Positions 45,556 to 59,300 of a DNA stretch of 64,000 nucleotides are shown piece after piece; position 1 is the first letter of the stretch, and the number at the start of each line of letters is the position of its first letter. Position numbers and translations under genes: made by a program. This DNA comes from Ficedula albicollis (taxonomy: Eukaryota; Chordata; Aves; Passeriformes; Muscicapidae): the NCBI RefSeq assembly GCF_000247815.1, contig NC_021684.1, forward strand, positions 10,115,430 through 10,179,429. Reading direction: 5' to 3'. Under the pieces are notes generated by a model. It was not told the DNA's origin. It saw nothing but the letters and a program-made list of their open reading frames with translations, and made no database searches.

Positions 45556-47665
45556 AAACCACTTGTAGCTTAATCTAATAATTTTATTCCTACTGATTGG
45601 GGAAGGTGAGATTACTGAGGGACAACAAATAGCCTGCAAACAATTTCTGTGATACTCATGTATTCCCTGTGCTTACCCTCCAACTTTCTCCATTTCACAC
45701 TAATTTGTGAAGAGGTCCATGGGGCTGTAGAATTTTGCAGAACAATCTTGAGCTACTTATAATTCCTCCTGACATTGTTAAGATTAACCTGACCAATACC
45801 ATATTTTCCTCCAGTATTTTCTTCCTCAATCTGGTTTGCCTGACATCAAGCTTCTTTTTTGGCTGCAAGACATTAAAATAGATATTTTACAGGAAAATGA
45901 GAACAGTTCAACCCAGTCCCCATTCTTGCCTCATGCCCATGCAAGTTTTATTCAGGAATACCAACAGGAAAGCAAAGGCAGGTTACAGAAATAAGTAAAG
46001 GTGAATGACTGGACTCTGTCTAGGGATAAATAATTTAAAAAAAATCAAAAAGAAACAAAACAAAGAGAAGGGCAAATCCAAATTAATTACTATAAACTGA
46101 CAGCTTTAGCAACATTAGCTTCTTTGCTTTTCACTTGATTTCAATTCTTCCTCTTACATGCTTCATTTCTCATCATTTCCCACATGTTCTCTTGCTAGTG
46201 CTGTCTGTTGCTCTCTCCAGCTGCTCCCTGACTACTATAACTTCCAGCATTTTTCTGGTTTTGCAGCAGATTCTTCCATAACCACATACTCCTAATATAT
46301 TTTATTATTCTGTCTTCCTCTTCTGACATTTTTTTCCTCCTTCTTGTCAGCAAAAGTTCACTTTGTAGTCCTGGTGAGCAGAATCCCAAATGGTTTAGCA
46401 TACACAGCCTATCAAATCTACTTCTCAAACAGCACCACTGCTTTAAAATTTAGGAACACAGTGTCGTTAACAAGAGCAGAAGGATCTCATACACTCTGTT
46501 TACCTTTGCATGCCAACAGGATGGGATCCATTAAAAATTCGTTTTGGGAACAAAACCTAACTGCAAAGAAACTCCTTGTTCCCTTACCCTACTATCAGAG
46601 CTACACACCAAAACCACTTGTAGCTTAATCTAATAATTTTATTCCTACTGATTGGGGAAGGTGAGATTACTGAGGGACAACAAATAGCCTGCAAACAATT
46701 TCTGTGATACTCATGTATTCCCTGTGCTTACCCTCCAACTTTCTCCATTTCACACTAATTTGTGAAGAGGTCCATGGGGCTGTAGAATTTTGCAGAACAA
46801 TCTTGAGCTACTTATAATTCCTCCTGACATTGTTAAGATTAACCTGACCAATACCATATTTTCCTCCAGTATTTTCTTCCTCAATCTGGTTTGCCTGACA
46901 TCAAGCTTCTTTTTTGGCTGCAAGACATTAAAATAGATATTTTACAGGAAAATGAGAACAGTTCAACCCAGTCCCCATTCTTGCCTCATGCCCATGCAAG
47001 TTTTATTCAGGAATACCAACAGGAAAGCAAAGGCAGGTTACAGAAATAAGTAAAGGTGAATGACTGGACTCTGTCTAGGGATAAATAATTTAAAAAAAAT
47101 CAAAAAGAAACAAAACAAAGAGAAGGGAAAATCCAAATTAATTACTATAAACTGACAGCTTTAGCAACATTAGCTTCTTTGCTTTTCACTTGATTTCAAT
47201 TCTTCCTCTTACATGCTTCATTTCTCATCATTTCCCACATGTTCTCTTGCTAGTGCTGTCTGTTGCTCTCTCCAGCTGCTCCCTGACTACTATAACTTCC
47301 AGCATTTTTCTGGTTTTGCAGCAGATTCTTCCATAACCACATACTCCTAATATATTTTATTATTCTGTCTTCCTCTTCTGACATTTTTTTCCTCCTTCTT
47401 GTCAGCAAAAGTTCACTTTGTAGTCCTGGTGAGCAGAATCCCAAATGGTTTAGCATACACAGCCTATCAAATCTACTTCTCAAACAGCACCACTGCTTTA
47501 AAATTTAGGAACACAGTGTCGTTAACAAGAGCAGAAGGATCTCATACACTCTGTTTACCTTTGCATGCCAACAGGATGGGATCCATTAAAAATTCGTTTT
47601 GGGAACAAAACCTAACTGCAAAGAAAGTCCTTGTTCCCTTACCCTACTATCAGAGCTACACACCA
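45556..47665. repeat. 1055-bp direct tandem duplication
   Basis: Copy 1 spans 45556-46610 and copy 2 spans 46611-47665, joined without spacer. Reading the two side by side I see only two differences, GGGCAAATCC versus GGGAAAATCC and AAACTCCTTG versus AAAGTCCTTG, or about 99.8% identity. The duplicated 77-codon minus-strand frame inside it has no domain and is not called as a gene. Such high identity fits a very recent duplication, a copy-number variant, or two haplotypes laid end to end by the assembler. Confidence 0.97.
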
Positions 47666-47690
47666 GCCTGCTGTGCTCTTTCCCATCATC

Positions 47691-47733
47691 CTTCTCCTCT
47701 TTCTCCTCTCCTCTCCTCTCCTCTCCTCTTTTT
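47691..47733. repeat. TCTCC pentamer microsatellite / pyrimidine tract
   Basis: A 43-base pure pyrimidine stretch contains about five TCTCC units followed by a short T run. It starts 26 bases after the right end of the 1055-bp duplication. Confidence 0.9.
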
Positions 47734-49689
47734 GTGATACCAATTTTCATTACATGTATTTACTCTGTCATTCCAGCAATTGACCATTTTCCTAAAATTT
47801 GCCTCATCTGAAAGTGTGCCCCTTTTCTCTATATTTCTGTGCATACCTTGGGAGTCAAAGGAGACACTTAAATTAAGCAGGGCTCAGTCTTTAATAAACC
47901 AAACATCCTTTCCTACAAGGATTGAGTAATTGCTGAGTTAGTGTAAAGATTCAGCAAGTGTGAATCTATTTTTCATTAGAAGTTGATTTAGCTTAAACTC
48001 TATTTCTGAAATGCATTTCACTCTACCAAGACAAGAGAAGATGTTACAGCCTCATAAATAGTGCATGCTCAGGCATCCCTTTGATTTCTCACAGGGAGCC
48101 AGTATGCAGTAATTGCTCTGCTGAAGCCTGGTGTATAGTCTGGTATCAGGTACACGAATTCCCCAGGCCCAACCCAGTTTTCTCTGGTGTCTTTTCATTC
48201 ACAGCTTAAACTCTGCAAAATAATAAGGCAACAAGTCAGCAGTTGCTCCTCATTCATTTTTGTGTTATTAACACGGAGATGGAGAAGTGTGTACTACCCA
48301 TGGGAAGAAATGTCCTCAAATTCCGGGGGTCTTAGGGAAGCTGGTGAGAAGGGAAGGAGCTGTTGGTTGATTCTTCATTCCAGTGCTGTGGTGAGGATCT
48401 GGGCCTGCAGAGAGGGCAGGCTGCACCACAGTAATGCTGTCTCCAATTTTAGCTACACCAAGGTTAACAGGGTATCAAGGGAATCATATATCTGCACTGA
48501 CCAGGACAGGCTCTCAAAGCCAGGATCTCACCCTTGTTTTCCTTGAGATGCTATTTTTATCCAGAATTTAAAAAGAGCTTTTTTCCTAAACTCCCTCCAC
48601 CCCTCAGTGGCCCTGGGAACTCTGATATTCCCAGCACCACAGCAGGAGATGAGCATGTTCCTGGCATCAGATTTCACGGATGGCTGTAGGGAAGCAGTGA
48701 AGTGTTCCTGGCAGATAAACCCTGAGCAGAGGAAGAGGCTTCTTTCCTTATTTCTTTTCTTCTTAATCCAGTTATTATCTGATCTGTATAATTTAAATAA
48801 TTATATATGTCCTTGCTTCTACCAACTCTGGAGCCGGCTTGTGATAGCTCTTTAATTCCACCCATTCATGCTTAGATAGTAACTGGCCTAGCAAATGGTA
48901 CAGCTCCAGGTACAGCTCCCCGGGCTCTGCTTCAAAGCCATCTGACCTAAATCTCACTCATTATAAACAACCATAAATGTTTTTTTTTTATTTTTTCCCA
49001 AACAACAGCAGTTACAGGAACATGTAATTTTGCTTTTGCCATTTATAACTAACACCCCCCTAGGCATTTAATATAAATAACACTGAAAGATGAATAAAAT
49101 AAAATCTAATTTTGATTTCCTTTTTATTTTTATATGGCTCATCTCTGAGGTCTTGCATTTATTGTTATTAGTGTTAGCACGTATTTCTTTCCTCAGCCTT
49201 TGTTCACAGATTTGCACTTGATGAGCATGCTGCCTCACTTTAAAAATAAGGTTAAAGCTGCCTCTTCTTAGGCTTGAGACCTCTAAGCATGCCTACATTT
49301 CAAGGCATTTGTAGGCATGTAGAAATGAAAGGAGCTGATGAAATGTAAAAGGCATGAATCTGTGCTCAATAAATCCTAAGCACTTAGCAGTATTAAATGA
49401 CAAAATCCTGTATTGGGATCCTTAAAGCTGGGGAGCTATTCTGGCTTCGGAGAACCTTGCTGTGACAATTTTTATAAGCAAGTATCATATACCACCAAAT
49501 AGATCTCACATTACAGAGTAGCAGCACATGTATTGCATATAATCTATAGTGATATAATGATTTATGTGAGTATAAATCATATGCTGTGTTTATAAATGGC
49601 CTTTACCCTGAATGAGGGTGCAAAGCTTGGGCACTTCTCTGAAGTAGCATCTGAACCGGTATGGCTCCAAAGCCTGAAGAGATGCATAT
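47734..49689. other. intergenic flank upstream of the MGLL CpG island
   Basis: This is AT-leaning sequence with no recognisable gene, mobile element or long repeat. Its short open frames show no domain. Confidence 0.6.
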
Positions 49690-49916
49690 GAAACGCGAAC
49701 GGCGAAGTTCGGTGCTGGTATCCCAAGGAGCTGGGATGCCCAGGAGGCAGCACGGCTCCACGGTGTCCTCTCTCTGAATTTCCCTCTGAAATTCTGAGCG
49801 AGCCGCCGCCCCCAGGGTGTCTGCGCTGTGCCCCAGCCCGCAGCAGCTGAGCGGCCGCTCCCGGTGCCGGAGCCGGTGCCTGGAGCTGCCCCAGCGGGAG
49901 GGCACCGGGGAGGGGC

Positions 49917-50531
<615 letters not shown>

Positions 50532-50590
50532 CCCGCGGCTGCAGGATGCGTGTGCGGGGCTGGCGACCTGGCATCGCGTCGGTGCTTGGA

Positions 50591-50649
50591 TCCTCCCTCC
50601 TCCTCCTCCTTCTCCTCCTCCTTCTCCTCCTCCCCCTCCCCTCTCTCCC
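50591..50649. repeat. polypyrimidine TCC/TTC tract in the promoter
   Basis: There are 59 uninterrupted pyrimidines made of CTC and TTC triplets just right of the poly-C run. Long pyrimidine strands in promoters can adopt triplex structure and are hard to sequence. This may be connected with the neighbouring assembly defect. Confidence 0.85.
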
Positions 50650-51162
50650 GCTCCCCGCCTGGCAGCGCGGGGCTGGGGAAGTTGCGCTCACACGAGAGAT
50701 GGCTTCGCAGCGGGGATCGCTTTGAGAAAAGGTCTCCCCCTCCCTCGCCTCCCCCCATCGCCGCGGCCTCCGAACTGTAAGTGGCAGGAAGGAAGTAAAG
50801 TTGCAAACAACCTGCCGCGGCAGGAACTTTGTGAGCCGCTCCAGCTGCATGTGTTCAAGGTGCCTTTGATGTACGTGCAGCAGCTTCTGGAAAGTGGACT
50901 GCAGCTTTCCCACCCGCCAGCCCTCCCTCTCCCCAACCCTTCCCAGCCTCCCCTCCCACCACCGCCACTTCAGCCCGCACACGCCAATTGTTTGAGAAGA
51001 AAAAAAAAAAAAGTGATGAAGGAGAAGTGGTGAATTACCCAAGCGACTTTCCTCAAAGAGCGAGCGAGCCGGGGAGCGGAGCCGGGGCGAGCCCCGGCAG
51101 CGCCGGGAGGACCCGCCGGGAGCCGCGGGGCTGCCGGGCTCGGAGCGCGGCTCCGCAGCGAC

Positions 51163-51246
51163 ATGCAAAAAGCCTCATCTGCTTGCGTTTGACTTGCGAT
51201 GCCGGCTCCTCACTAGAATGCAAACCCTTGCACAGGATGAAAACAG
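51163..51246 (+). promoter_or_regulatory. MGLL: upstream ATGs / small uORFs in the MGLL leader
   Basis: Three ATGs precede the proposed MGLL start. One at 51163 opens a 9-codon frame ending TGA at 51190-51192. One at 51199 opens 5 codons ending TAG at 51214-51216. One at 51218 stays open to the splice donor and, after joining to 51830, runs out of frame through both possible MGLL starts to a TGA at 51918-51920. They matter only if transcription starts left of them, which is likely but not shown. Confidence 0.5.
51237..51246 (+). CDS. MGLL: MGLL first coding segment (Met-Lys-Thr-Gly...)
   Basis: ATG AAA ACA G is followed by a GTTTGT donor at 51247. Joined to the exon starting at 51830, it reads [15 protein letters not shown], which parallels the long human isoform (METGPEDPSSMPEESSP), including the glycine codon split by the intron. 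The ATG has A at -3, a good context. Monoglyceride lipase is a serine hydrolase that splits monoacylglycerols, among them the endocannabinoid 2-arachidonoylglycerol. This segment only adds a short N-terminal extension. If it is not used, translation begins at the ATG at 51844. The donor is not a strong consensus, so confidence rests mainly on the match in sequence and phase. Confidence 0.75.
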
Positions 51247-51829
51247 GTTTGTGGCAAAATTCTCCTGGAAATATTTCGCTCCCCGCCGCCGCCACCTTCC
51301 TGTCTGTCAGAGAAGATCGTAATGATGAGACGGTGGCAGATACCTCTGCTGTGTACCCTCCACTGCTCTTTGGAGATGTTCCGGCAGAGATAAATCTTTT
51401 ATGCAGCCGTCTTTTCATATCTGTAGCGACTGCTGCATAATATGCTCTTGATTGCAGTTAAAATATTCTCTTTAGGATCTGTTTCACGTAATGGTGCTAA
51501 ATAAACTCAGATGGGAGAAGTGTGGAATAGAAAGCTGTAAATGAAGTACTGATGGTGGATTGATCTTTCCTTCTTCTTGCTCTCCCCTTCTCCCCCCAAA
51601 GCTCTACCTCTAAATGTGAGTCTTCTCTAAACAACAAAAATTGCTACATTTCTCTTTTAAAGCAGTGATTTGAGGGACTCTTTGGCTGGGGTTTTGGAAG
51701 CAGCCTCCCATCAGTGGTGCATGCCTTACTGATTGACTTTCTTGAGTGTCTGTGGCTTCCAAGCCCATCAGCTTTTATCTCGTCTTCACCCATTTTTAAG
51801 TATGTCTTGTTTCTTCTAACACCTTGCAG
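51247..51829 (+). other. MGLL: MGLL intron 1
   Basis: A 583-base intron with donor G|GTTTGT and acceptor TTCTAACACCTTGCAG, which has a clear pyrimidine tract. It contains the end of the CpG island and nothing else I recognise. Confidence 0.7.
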
Positions 51830-51968
51830 GTCATTCTTCCAGAATGCCAGAGGAAGGTTCACCAAAGCGGAGTCCTCAAAACATCCCATACAAGGATCTG
51901 CCCCACATCATCAATGCTGATGGGCAGTATCTCTTCTGCAGGTATTGGAAGCCAGCAGCACCTCCCAG
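51830..51968 (+). CDS. MGLL: MGLL exon 2, N-terminus of monoglyceride lipase
   Basis: The exon begins after TTGCAG. From the ATG at 51844-51846 it encodes [20 protein letters not shown], then [20 protein letters not shown], ending at AG|GTGAGC (51968). This aligns almost without gaps to the N-terminus of mammalian MGLL ([26 protein letters not shown]). The frame is also open upstream of that ATG (HSSR), allowing the longer form from the segment at 51237. It covers about the first 41 residues of roughly 303. The alpha/beta-hydrolase core, with its GHSMG nucleophile elbow and the Asp and His of the catalytic triad, lies in later exons outside the window. The exon leaves after two bases of a codon. 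Confidence 0.96.
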
Positions 51969-53112
51969 GTGAGCACTTTCAAGCAAATGTCCTTTCTAGG
52001 ATCACTAAATACAACTCTGTTAATGCAATTATTATTTACAGTTTGACTGGCATTACAGGGCTGTGTACATGGAGCTTTACAGAGCCCCTAAGAGCGCATT
52101 CTCTCAGCTGAGGAAGTCCCTACTGTAAAGACTGCATTCTCCAAACTTTAACTTGCTCGAGTCAGCCTTGCAGATATAAAATGTGGAGTTACTGTCACTC
52201 CATGCACTGCTGGCTTGGTTGGCAGTTCAACAGTCACCAAGTGGCTCTGGCAGGTGGCTGATGCCTATCAGCAGTAAAGAACTATCCCCAGACTAATAGC
52301 ACAGGCAGTCAGGGAGGACAGGGATACAGGATTTGGGATGGTCACTCATTCTGATTTTCTCAGTGTCAACAAACTTCTCATCAGCATCTGAGTTAAATTT
52401 CAATAGTAATAGTAGGGCAACAGGCACAATGTTTGACTGCACTGCTTTTTGACTAGTTTTAAATTATTTATACTTAGTAAATGATTCAGGGAGCTCTCTC
52501 ACTGGCTGGCAATTGCAATTTCAAAACTGACCTCTGTAATAAACACAGACAAAGAATCAGATAGAGAATTTTTTTTCCAATACTTTTGTCATAATTTGAA
52601 TAATCTCTTTAATAGCTTTCTGTACTAATTATGATCTGCTGTGGCTCCCATACTTATGATCTTTCTTCTTCCAGTATCTGCTGGCTTGGCATGCATTTGT
52701 GCTGCCACTAGTTATGTAGGTATCCACTTCATAAAAATCTGGATATTGTTTAATTGTTTTCCTTTTCTGCAAGCCAACAGGAAGAGCTGTGCTGATTTTA
52801 TATAGCTAGAAAAACAGTCACAGGAAAAAGTTGTTTGATCTGTTGTAGGGAGTTAAACTTTATCCTGACGACCCAACAGGTTAGACACCATCCTCTGCCC
52901 AAACCAGCCTCTGAGAGAGGGACACGGGTCCAACTTCGCTGGCCTTGGGGTTTATGTCTACAAAACTAAGGGACAATGGGAATAGCATGGGGCTGTGTTA
53001 GCCCTCAGGTAATAGAGAGGGTGGGCAAGCACCAAACCTGCTGTCCCCAGAGGGGAGGACAGTGCAGCCACCCCACCACAGCTCTGCTGCGCAGGTCAGG
53101 CTGTAGGACAGG

Positions 53113-53152
53113 GGTCTGGTTCAAGATCTGATGGTCTGGTTCAAGATCTGAT
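53113..53152. repeat. 20-bp direct tandem duplication
   Basis: GGTCTGGTTCAAGATCTGAT occurs twice in succession without differences. Confidence 0.95.
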
Positions 53153-56100
53153 GAGCATTTTGTAGTTGCTTCTACTCGCTGCCGTTCAGAAACAAGGAAA
53201 AATAATGCTATTGAATCAGGGTTCTACAGTGAAACCAGGCTGTTTTGTATTATAATGGTAATTAATCATTAACTACCCATAACATTCATCACCCAGTTGT
53301 GGACCTGCTTTTTTCCCCACATTTAATTTCTTACCAAATTAGTAGTGGGTGGATGAGTCTTTGTTCCAGAAATGATAAGGTGCTGAGAGTGAAAATTTGG
53401 TGTCTAAGTCCTCTGGGTAGTTAATTTTTTTTAGTGGGCTGTGCCCTAAGCAGTTAATTAAGAGTGAACTTGTCCTAGTTTTGTGACAAGAAAAGTGGAT
53501 GGGATCAGTGTTGTTCATGTACAAGGAATTCCTGAGTGTGTGTTTGCCTGTTTGTGTGTAAGGAGGGGGTGTATTGTTTATTATTAGCTCTTCACAAATT
53601 GTTATATATGAGAGAGATGGTAAGTGACTGAATAACAAGTCAGTGTCTGGATCCTGTGATCAAAATGCTCTTGAAGTGCTTCTATAGGCAAACAAAAAAA
53701 ATGCATTATTTTGCCCCCTTTCACTTTACATAAGAAGCTCTGCTTTTCCTTCTTCCTATATAGAAGCTCAGCAACTTTCATCTAATTTTAAACGTTCAGC
53801 CAAACTCATCTCTATATATGTATAGGGAGAGAAAGAGAGACACCTCAGGCGACTTTTATAGGCCTGTTACAATCTATTTCAAATACTGAAAGCAATTCTT
53901 TCAATCTCCTAAGTCAATTGTTGATTCAGGTTCAAATCTTAAGGCTAATGAATGATACTATAACCGTCAAAAGGTGGGATCTTTCATTGATCTATTATGT
54001 TCCTAATCCCAGCTAGAGCTGTAGAAATACCTCTTCACTGCAGATGCCCAAAGACTATCATTGACTTGTCTTCTATTAGAATAGAACTTATCGCCCTTGA
54101 TCCCTCCCCCAGGGAGGGGGAAGACCCAGGATGTCTGCCAAAGGAAATATTAAAAAGTAGCCTTAGCGTGGGCTTGAAGAGCAGACAATGGCCAGGCAGT
54201 CTCTGAAAGTGGTGATGACTGACAGACATTGCCCCTTGGAGCTGTGCTTCTTTTTTATTTCCTTAAACAGACTCATAAATGTGGATAAAAGTCTGCGGCA
54301 GATTAATATACTATCACATATTAAAAAAAAATCGAACCACCAAAACCTGTTTTTTTCAGGAAGATGGATAAATTTTGTGAGGCTTTATTGCTTCATGCTC
54401 ACAAATACCCAGCTCTGATGCTGTGTGGTGTTGATCTGACTGATCAGCCCATACTGGTGCACATATGGAAGCTTTGTTACAAGTGCCACTGAGGCCAAGG
54501 TTGTCCTGCCAGTGAAAGGCACCTATTGTGAGTTCCTCAGCAGGGTCTGCTTTGTTTCAGAAGGGGATTTAGGTGATTACTTCACAGGAAGCTGACACAC
54601 AAAGGCACTCAGATGTCATAATGATTAGATGGGGTAGATGGAGTAAGGAGTATTGGGACTAAGGAAGAAGAAAGACAGTGTTTTCTGCTTGTTTTTCACA
54701 TGGGGAGTCACTCCCAAGAGCAGAGCCGAGGCCTGGGTGTCGTCTTCTCTTGCTGCCTGCTGGCAGCAGTGCAGGTGCAGCTTCCCTGGCCAGCAGCCCT
54801 GCAAGCTGCCCAACTTGTTGAGCCAGTTCCATCTTAAAGTGTAATTAAGTGGTCTTGCTGAATGCAGCAGGGAAGAAAAAGCAGGATGTTCTGGTGTGGT
54901 TTTCATGTCTTGTGCCAGCAGCAGAATTTGTGGACCATGAAAACGGGCAACTCTTTGGCACCAAGTGCTCACTGCTGAATGCAGTGCTTAAGATCTGGAC
55001 AAGGCATGGCATTTTCAAGACTGTGTAATGTTGTTTGGAGGAATTAAATAATTTGAACCAAACAGGACTGATCTCATGCCTATAGCATGTCCCAGTATCC
55101 AAAGAAGCCCTACTTAATGGGAAACCAGTCATTGTATAAACATAAACAACACCTCCATGCAAGGCTTAAACCTCTGCCACCACCCTGAGTGCTCCGAGAC
55201 AAAATATGAGGTAACAGGAGGTGAGGAATTAAGAAACCATGTTCTATTCCCAGCTCTCAGACAAAGCTGCTAAGAATAGAGGCTGATGAGGAAGGGGAAG
55301 GAAAGTTGGGAGGAGAAGTCAAGACATTTCCTTTGAGGCCCCTAAACGGCCTGGGGAACTTGAGAGGTGACCTTCTCCTGTGGACTGTATCTCTGTAGCC
55401 TTTTCTGGATGCTTCCTCCATTCTTGTCTCTGCCTAGATAAGCACAAGTAGTTTTTTCTGGGGCACTTTTAGCCCCTCTTCTTGACCTTGATTAAACCCT
55501 GTGAGATTTTTTGACTCAGAATAATTTTTTCAAAGGTGCTCATAGCAGCAGCTGCCACTGACTTCAGACAGAGTGATGCCCCAGTCTCTCCTGGTAGATC
55601 AGTCACTTTAAGCGGGACACTCAAGACACTTGAGGCAAGAGGGTGCACTTGAAAATGGGATTTCCAGACATCCATGAATCTGAGCTTCCTCAATCACCAA
55701 AGAGAAACCACCACCTGGCCAGCGAGCGTGGTGCTTGAGTGTCTCTCACAGAGTGGTCTCTAGGAGGACTTAGAGGGTTGCCAGAATCCACTGTGGTTCT
55801 CTGCCTGTGGGTCACAGAGGCATTCCTGGGCCATTGTTAATGTACACTGGAATGGGTTGGCTCGACTTTAGACATCCTGACCACAGTTTAGGTAAATTGA
55901 GTTGCTATTGTCTGAGTAAACGGTGCCTTTGTAAGAGTTCCTTCAATTCTACACCTGAGATGTGTTAAAAAATACAAGATTAAACGAACAAAAAGCACTC
56001 ACTTCTCTATTTACTTTTTACATTTCTTTTACTCTTTGAAGAACACCTGTCATTCTTTCTGACTTGGTTATAATGAAAGGCCAAGCCAATAAGGAGAAAA

Positions 56101-56318
56101 CAGATTTCTCTGTTCCCCAAAGACTTTGCAGATGTGCCTGTGGTGCAGAAATACAAACTGCTTTTCTATTTGAACTGGCCCTTACATTGTAAATACTGCT
56201 TGATGGTTTTGGCATCTCATTACCAGCACTTCCATGCCATTTCCAGAAAAACAGTGCAGATCCAAGCATGAGCAAATGACAGAATTGAATTTGACTTTCA
56301 GACCTTTCCAAAGTGAAC

Positions 56319-56336
56319 AAATAAATAAATAAATAA
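56319..56336. repeat. AAAT microsatellite
   Basis: About four and a half tandem AAAT units; a short, ordinary simple repeat. Confidence 0.9.
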
Positions 56337-59300
56337 GCCAAGGTGAAGTCAAAGCAAAATAAATCAAGTCAGTGATTATAATGTCTTTAATTATAGTGTA
56401 TTGTGTTAGTCTCTAGAAAGACTTAAAGCAGTTTCTAATCAGTGTCATTCTTGAAGAACATTTTGTTTGCACTAATGAGGTCAACTTGAAATTAAAGCCA
56501 AATCTGTAGGATGCAAAGTGACTTATGTCAGCACAGTTTGCCATGGGATGAATTCAGCTCCCTCTGTTTTTCTGATCCCGTTGCACACACTGCAAAGGGA
56601 AATAACAATGATCATTGTCAAATCAACATTCCAGGCTTTGCTTGCTGTATTGCTATTGCCCGAGTTTCTAAAGCATCCCTTCTTTCCATCAGCTGTGTAT
56701 GTGTTCCTGTAATGCCTCTGTTATCTCTGCTCCATGTGACTGTATTATTCACTGTGAATGGGGGCATCCTTTTATGATTCCTTATGTGGCTCCAGAGGAC
56801 GGGCAAATTAGCAAACCAGCTTCGTGTAAGAGGGACTCTGACAGGCAGGGGAGCAGCTTTGGTTCTCACTGCAGGTGCTTCCAACAGGCTTCTTCAGCAG
56901 CATTTTTTTTTCCATAGAATCCAAGGAAAAAGGTGAATAGCAAATGGAATAACTATTGTAATTAAACTGTCCCTTTTGCTCATTGCCCTGTTAGGATCTG
57001 TTTCTGAGCACAGATGTACAACTTTGTGACATCAGTGTCTGGAAAAAAGGTGGCTTTTGGAGTTCCCTGTTGTGAGTCTCAAGGCAGTAATATTTCATAC
57101 TGATCCTGAGAGCAGGAAAAAAAGCAAAATGAGTGTTGGTTCTGCATGCCACCTGATGAATTGGAAACAATGCTGTCCAGCATGGTGAATATAAGAAGAA
57201 AAGGTAGAAATAGGAGAAAAGTCTAGAGATAGTGTTGTAAAGATCATCTTTCTGCTTATTATTCTGCCTGAGACTGAAGGATAAACAAACCTGGCATCTG
57301 TGAAACAAACAGTTCATTTGCCTTTAATTGGAACACAAGTGTGATGATCAGTACTGGCTTTGTGCCATCACTCTGATGGATGCCCAAGTTGATCACTCAG
57401 CATTTAGAGATCTACTGGTCCCTCCAAGTGTTTTTATCCTGGGCAGACCCTCCACTGACCTCTTCTTCAGCTCATCAAACTGGGAATGCTCTGAACCAGC
57501 TGTTTCTTGGTAATGACATAACAGCTGAAGCCGACAACTCAGTGATCATACCAGGGTTCCAGATGCAAGAGCACTGTACTTCATTGCTATAAGGAATATA
57601 TGGGTTTAGTGAAAATAATAAAAGAGCTGCACACAGTTCCTTGCTCCAATTTCTCCAGCACTCTTAGAACATCCCTTGGGAACTCACAGCAGCTCTTTTA
57701 GATCTTGTGAATACATCTGCAAGAGCAGCTGGTACAGCTGTTCTGGCTGGAAGAGGGTATTTTTTCTAGATGTCTGTAGCAGAGGAGTTGGCCTTCAGAC
57801 TCAGTTCCCTTCAGACTGCTGTGACTTTGTCCTTTTTTGAGTCAGGGTGAACATCTGATCTCTTTGTTCTTCTAGGGAAATTGCATTGTTCTAAGAGCTG
57901 TCCCTGCAGACATATTTGGCTGAGCTGCCTTCCCTAGGTCCAGGCCTGTCATTGTCCTAATGTGTTCCCACTTGAATGGAAGCCATCAGTGTTTGAAACC
58001 TCCTATTGTCCCTCATCCAAGAGATGTGACACAGCCCTGATAGCAAATGGCTGATTGTTCCAGGTATCCTAGTGTTGCATTTTCCCCATGAGATTCTCCA
58101 AGATATGCTTAGGCAGGTCCCTTACCTCATCCCACCCCAGTTGTGTCCTCAGCTACACCCAGCCATCCCTGTCCTGCACTCTACAGACAGTCTGACGCTG
58201 TGTCAGTGTGGCTTATTATCCATGACAGGAAGGAAGGAAATTAGCAAACATCAGGGTAAGTAAAGTTTTTAGACATCATTAAAATTATATCTCCTCTAGG
58301 GTTTCCTCTTGCAGACCAATACAATTTCACTTATGTTAACTGAAAGAAAAATACTGGTACAGCAATCCCAAATACCAACCTTGGGCTACTCCCAACCATA
58401 AATATCTTCTAAAGCAACCAGACTTGGGGGAGTTACTGGGTGGTGGTGGCAGGAGGGCATCCCCAAGCTGACCAGACTCACTGCCCAGACTGTGATACCA
58501 AGGTGTGCCCTTGGAGCCAGGGAGGGAACACTGCTGGCAGCTCTCCTGGTGGCCACAGGCAGATTCACCTGCCTCCAGGCATGCTCCTATGGGATATCCC
58601 CAGCAGCAGGGGAGGGGATAAATCCTGGTCTTGGTCTTCCTCTGCTTGGGAATGTGTTTGTTCCTCTTAGGCAGACGCAGTATGTTTGTGTCTGAAGGGA
58701 TTCTCTCTTTTTTGTAGCAGTTTTCAATGTCCCAATGTGATCTTGAGTACTTCATGAGTACTTCCACTTCCATGAAAGAGTCCCCCCTTCTGTGTCAGAC
58801 ACTGGCTCTCCAGCCAGGAGCTATCTTTGTTTCTGTTTGGCACTCACTTGATGATTGAAGCCTCAGAATCCTCTCATACTGAGTGATGGCAAAGGCAGCC
58901 AGCTAGACCTAGAGAACTTAGTGTCAGAAAACAGAAAAAAGAAGTCAATCAGGAGCAGAGAACAGGCAAAACACGGTCAAGACAGTCATTAGACACAATG
59001 ATCAGCAATTTACAGAATCAGACTTACATTTTATCCTTACTTTTGTCTCCTTGTCTACAATCGAGTGTAGGCATCCAGTAAAGTGATACAAACCGGGGCT
59101 GGAGTCTCTGGATGAAAGTTGCCAGAGGAAGAAAGTTATTCCTTGAGCAGCTGGTGGTTGAACAAGGCTTGATGTTTGAAGAGAGATTTTAAATAAAATT
59201 TACTAAGTGACAAATTAGTTGTTCTCTGCTGTTCTGCTACAAGTAAATTCTCTGAGCATCAATCCTTGAAAAGAAAGAACAGGGAAAAAAGGGGGAACAA

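Noticed and set aside
46195..47483. Duplicated 77-codon minus-strand frame (46195-46428 and 47250-47483)
   Set aside because: It appears twice only because of the 1055-bp duplication. There is no independent sign of coding.
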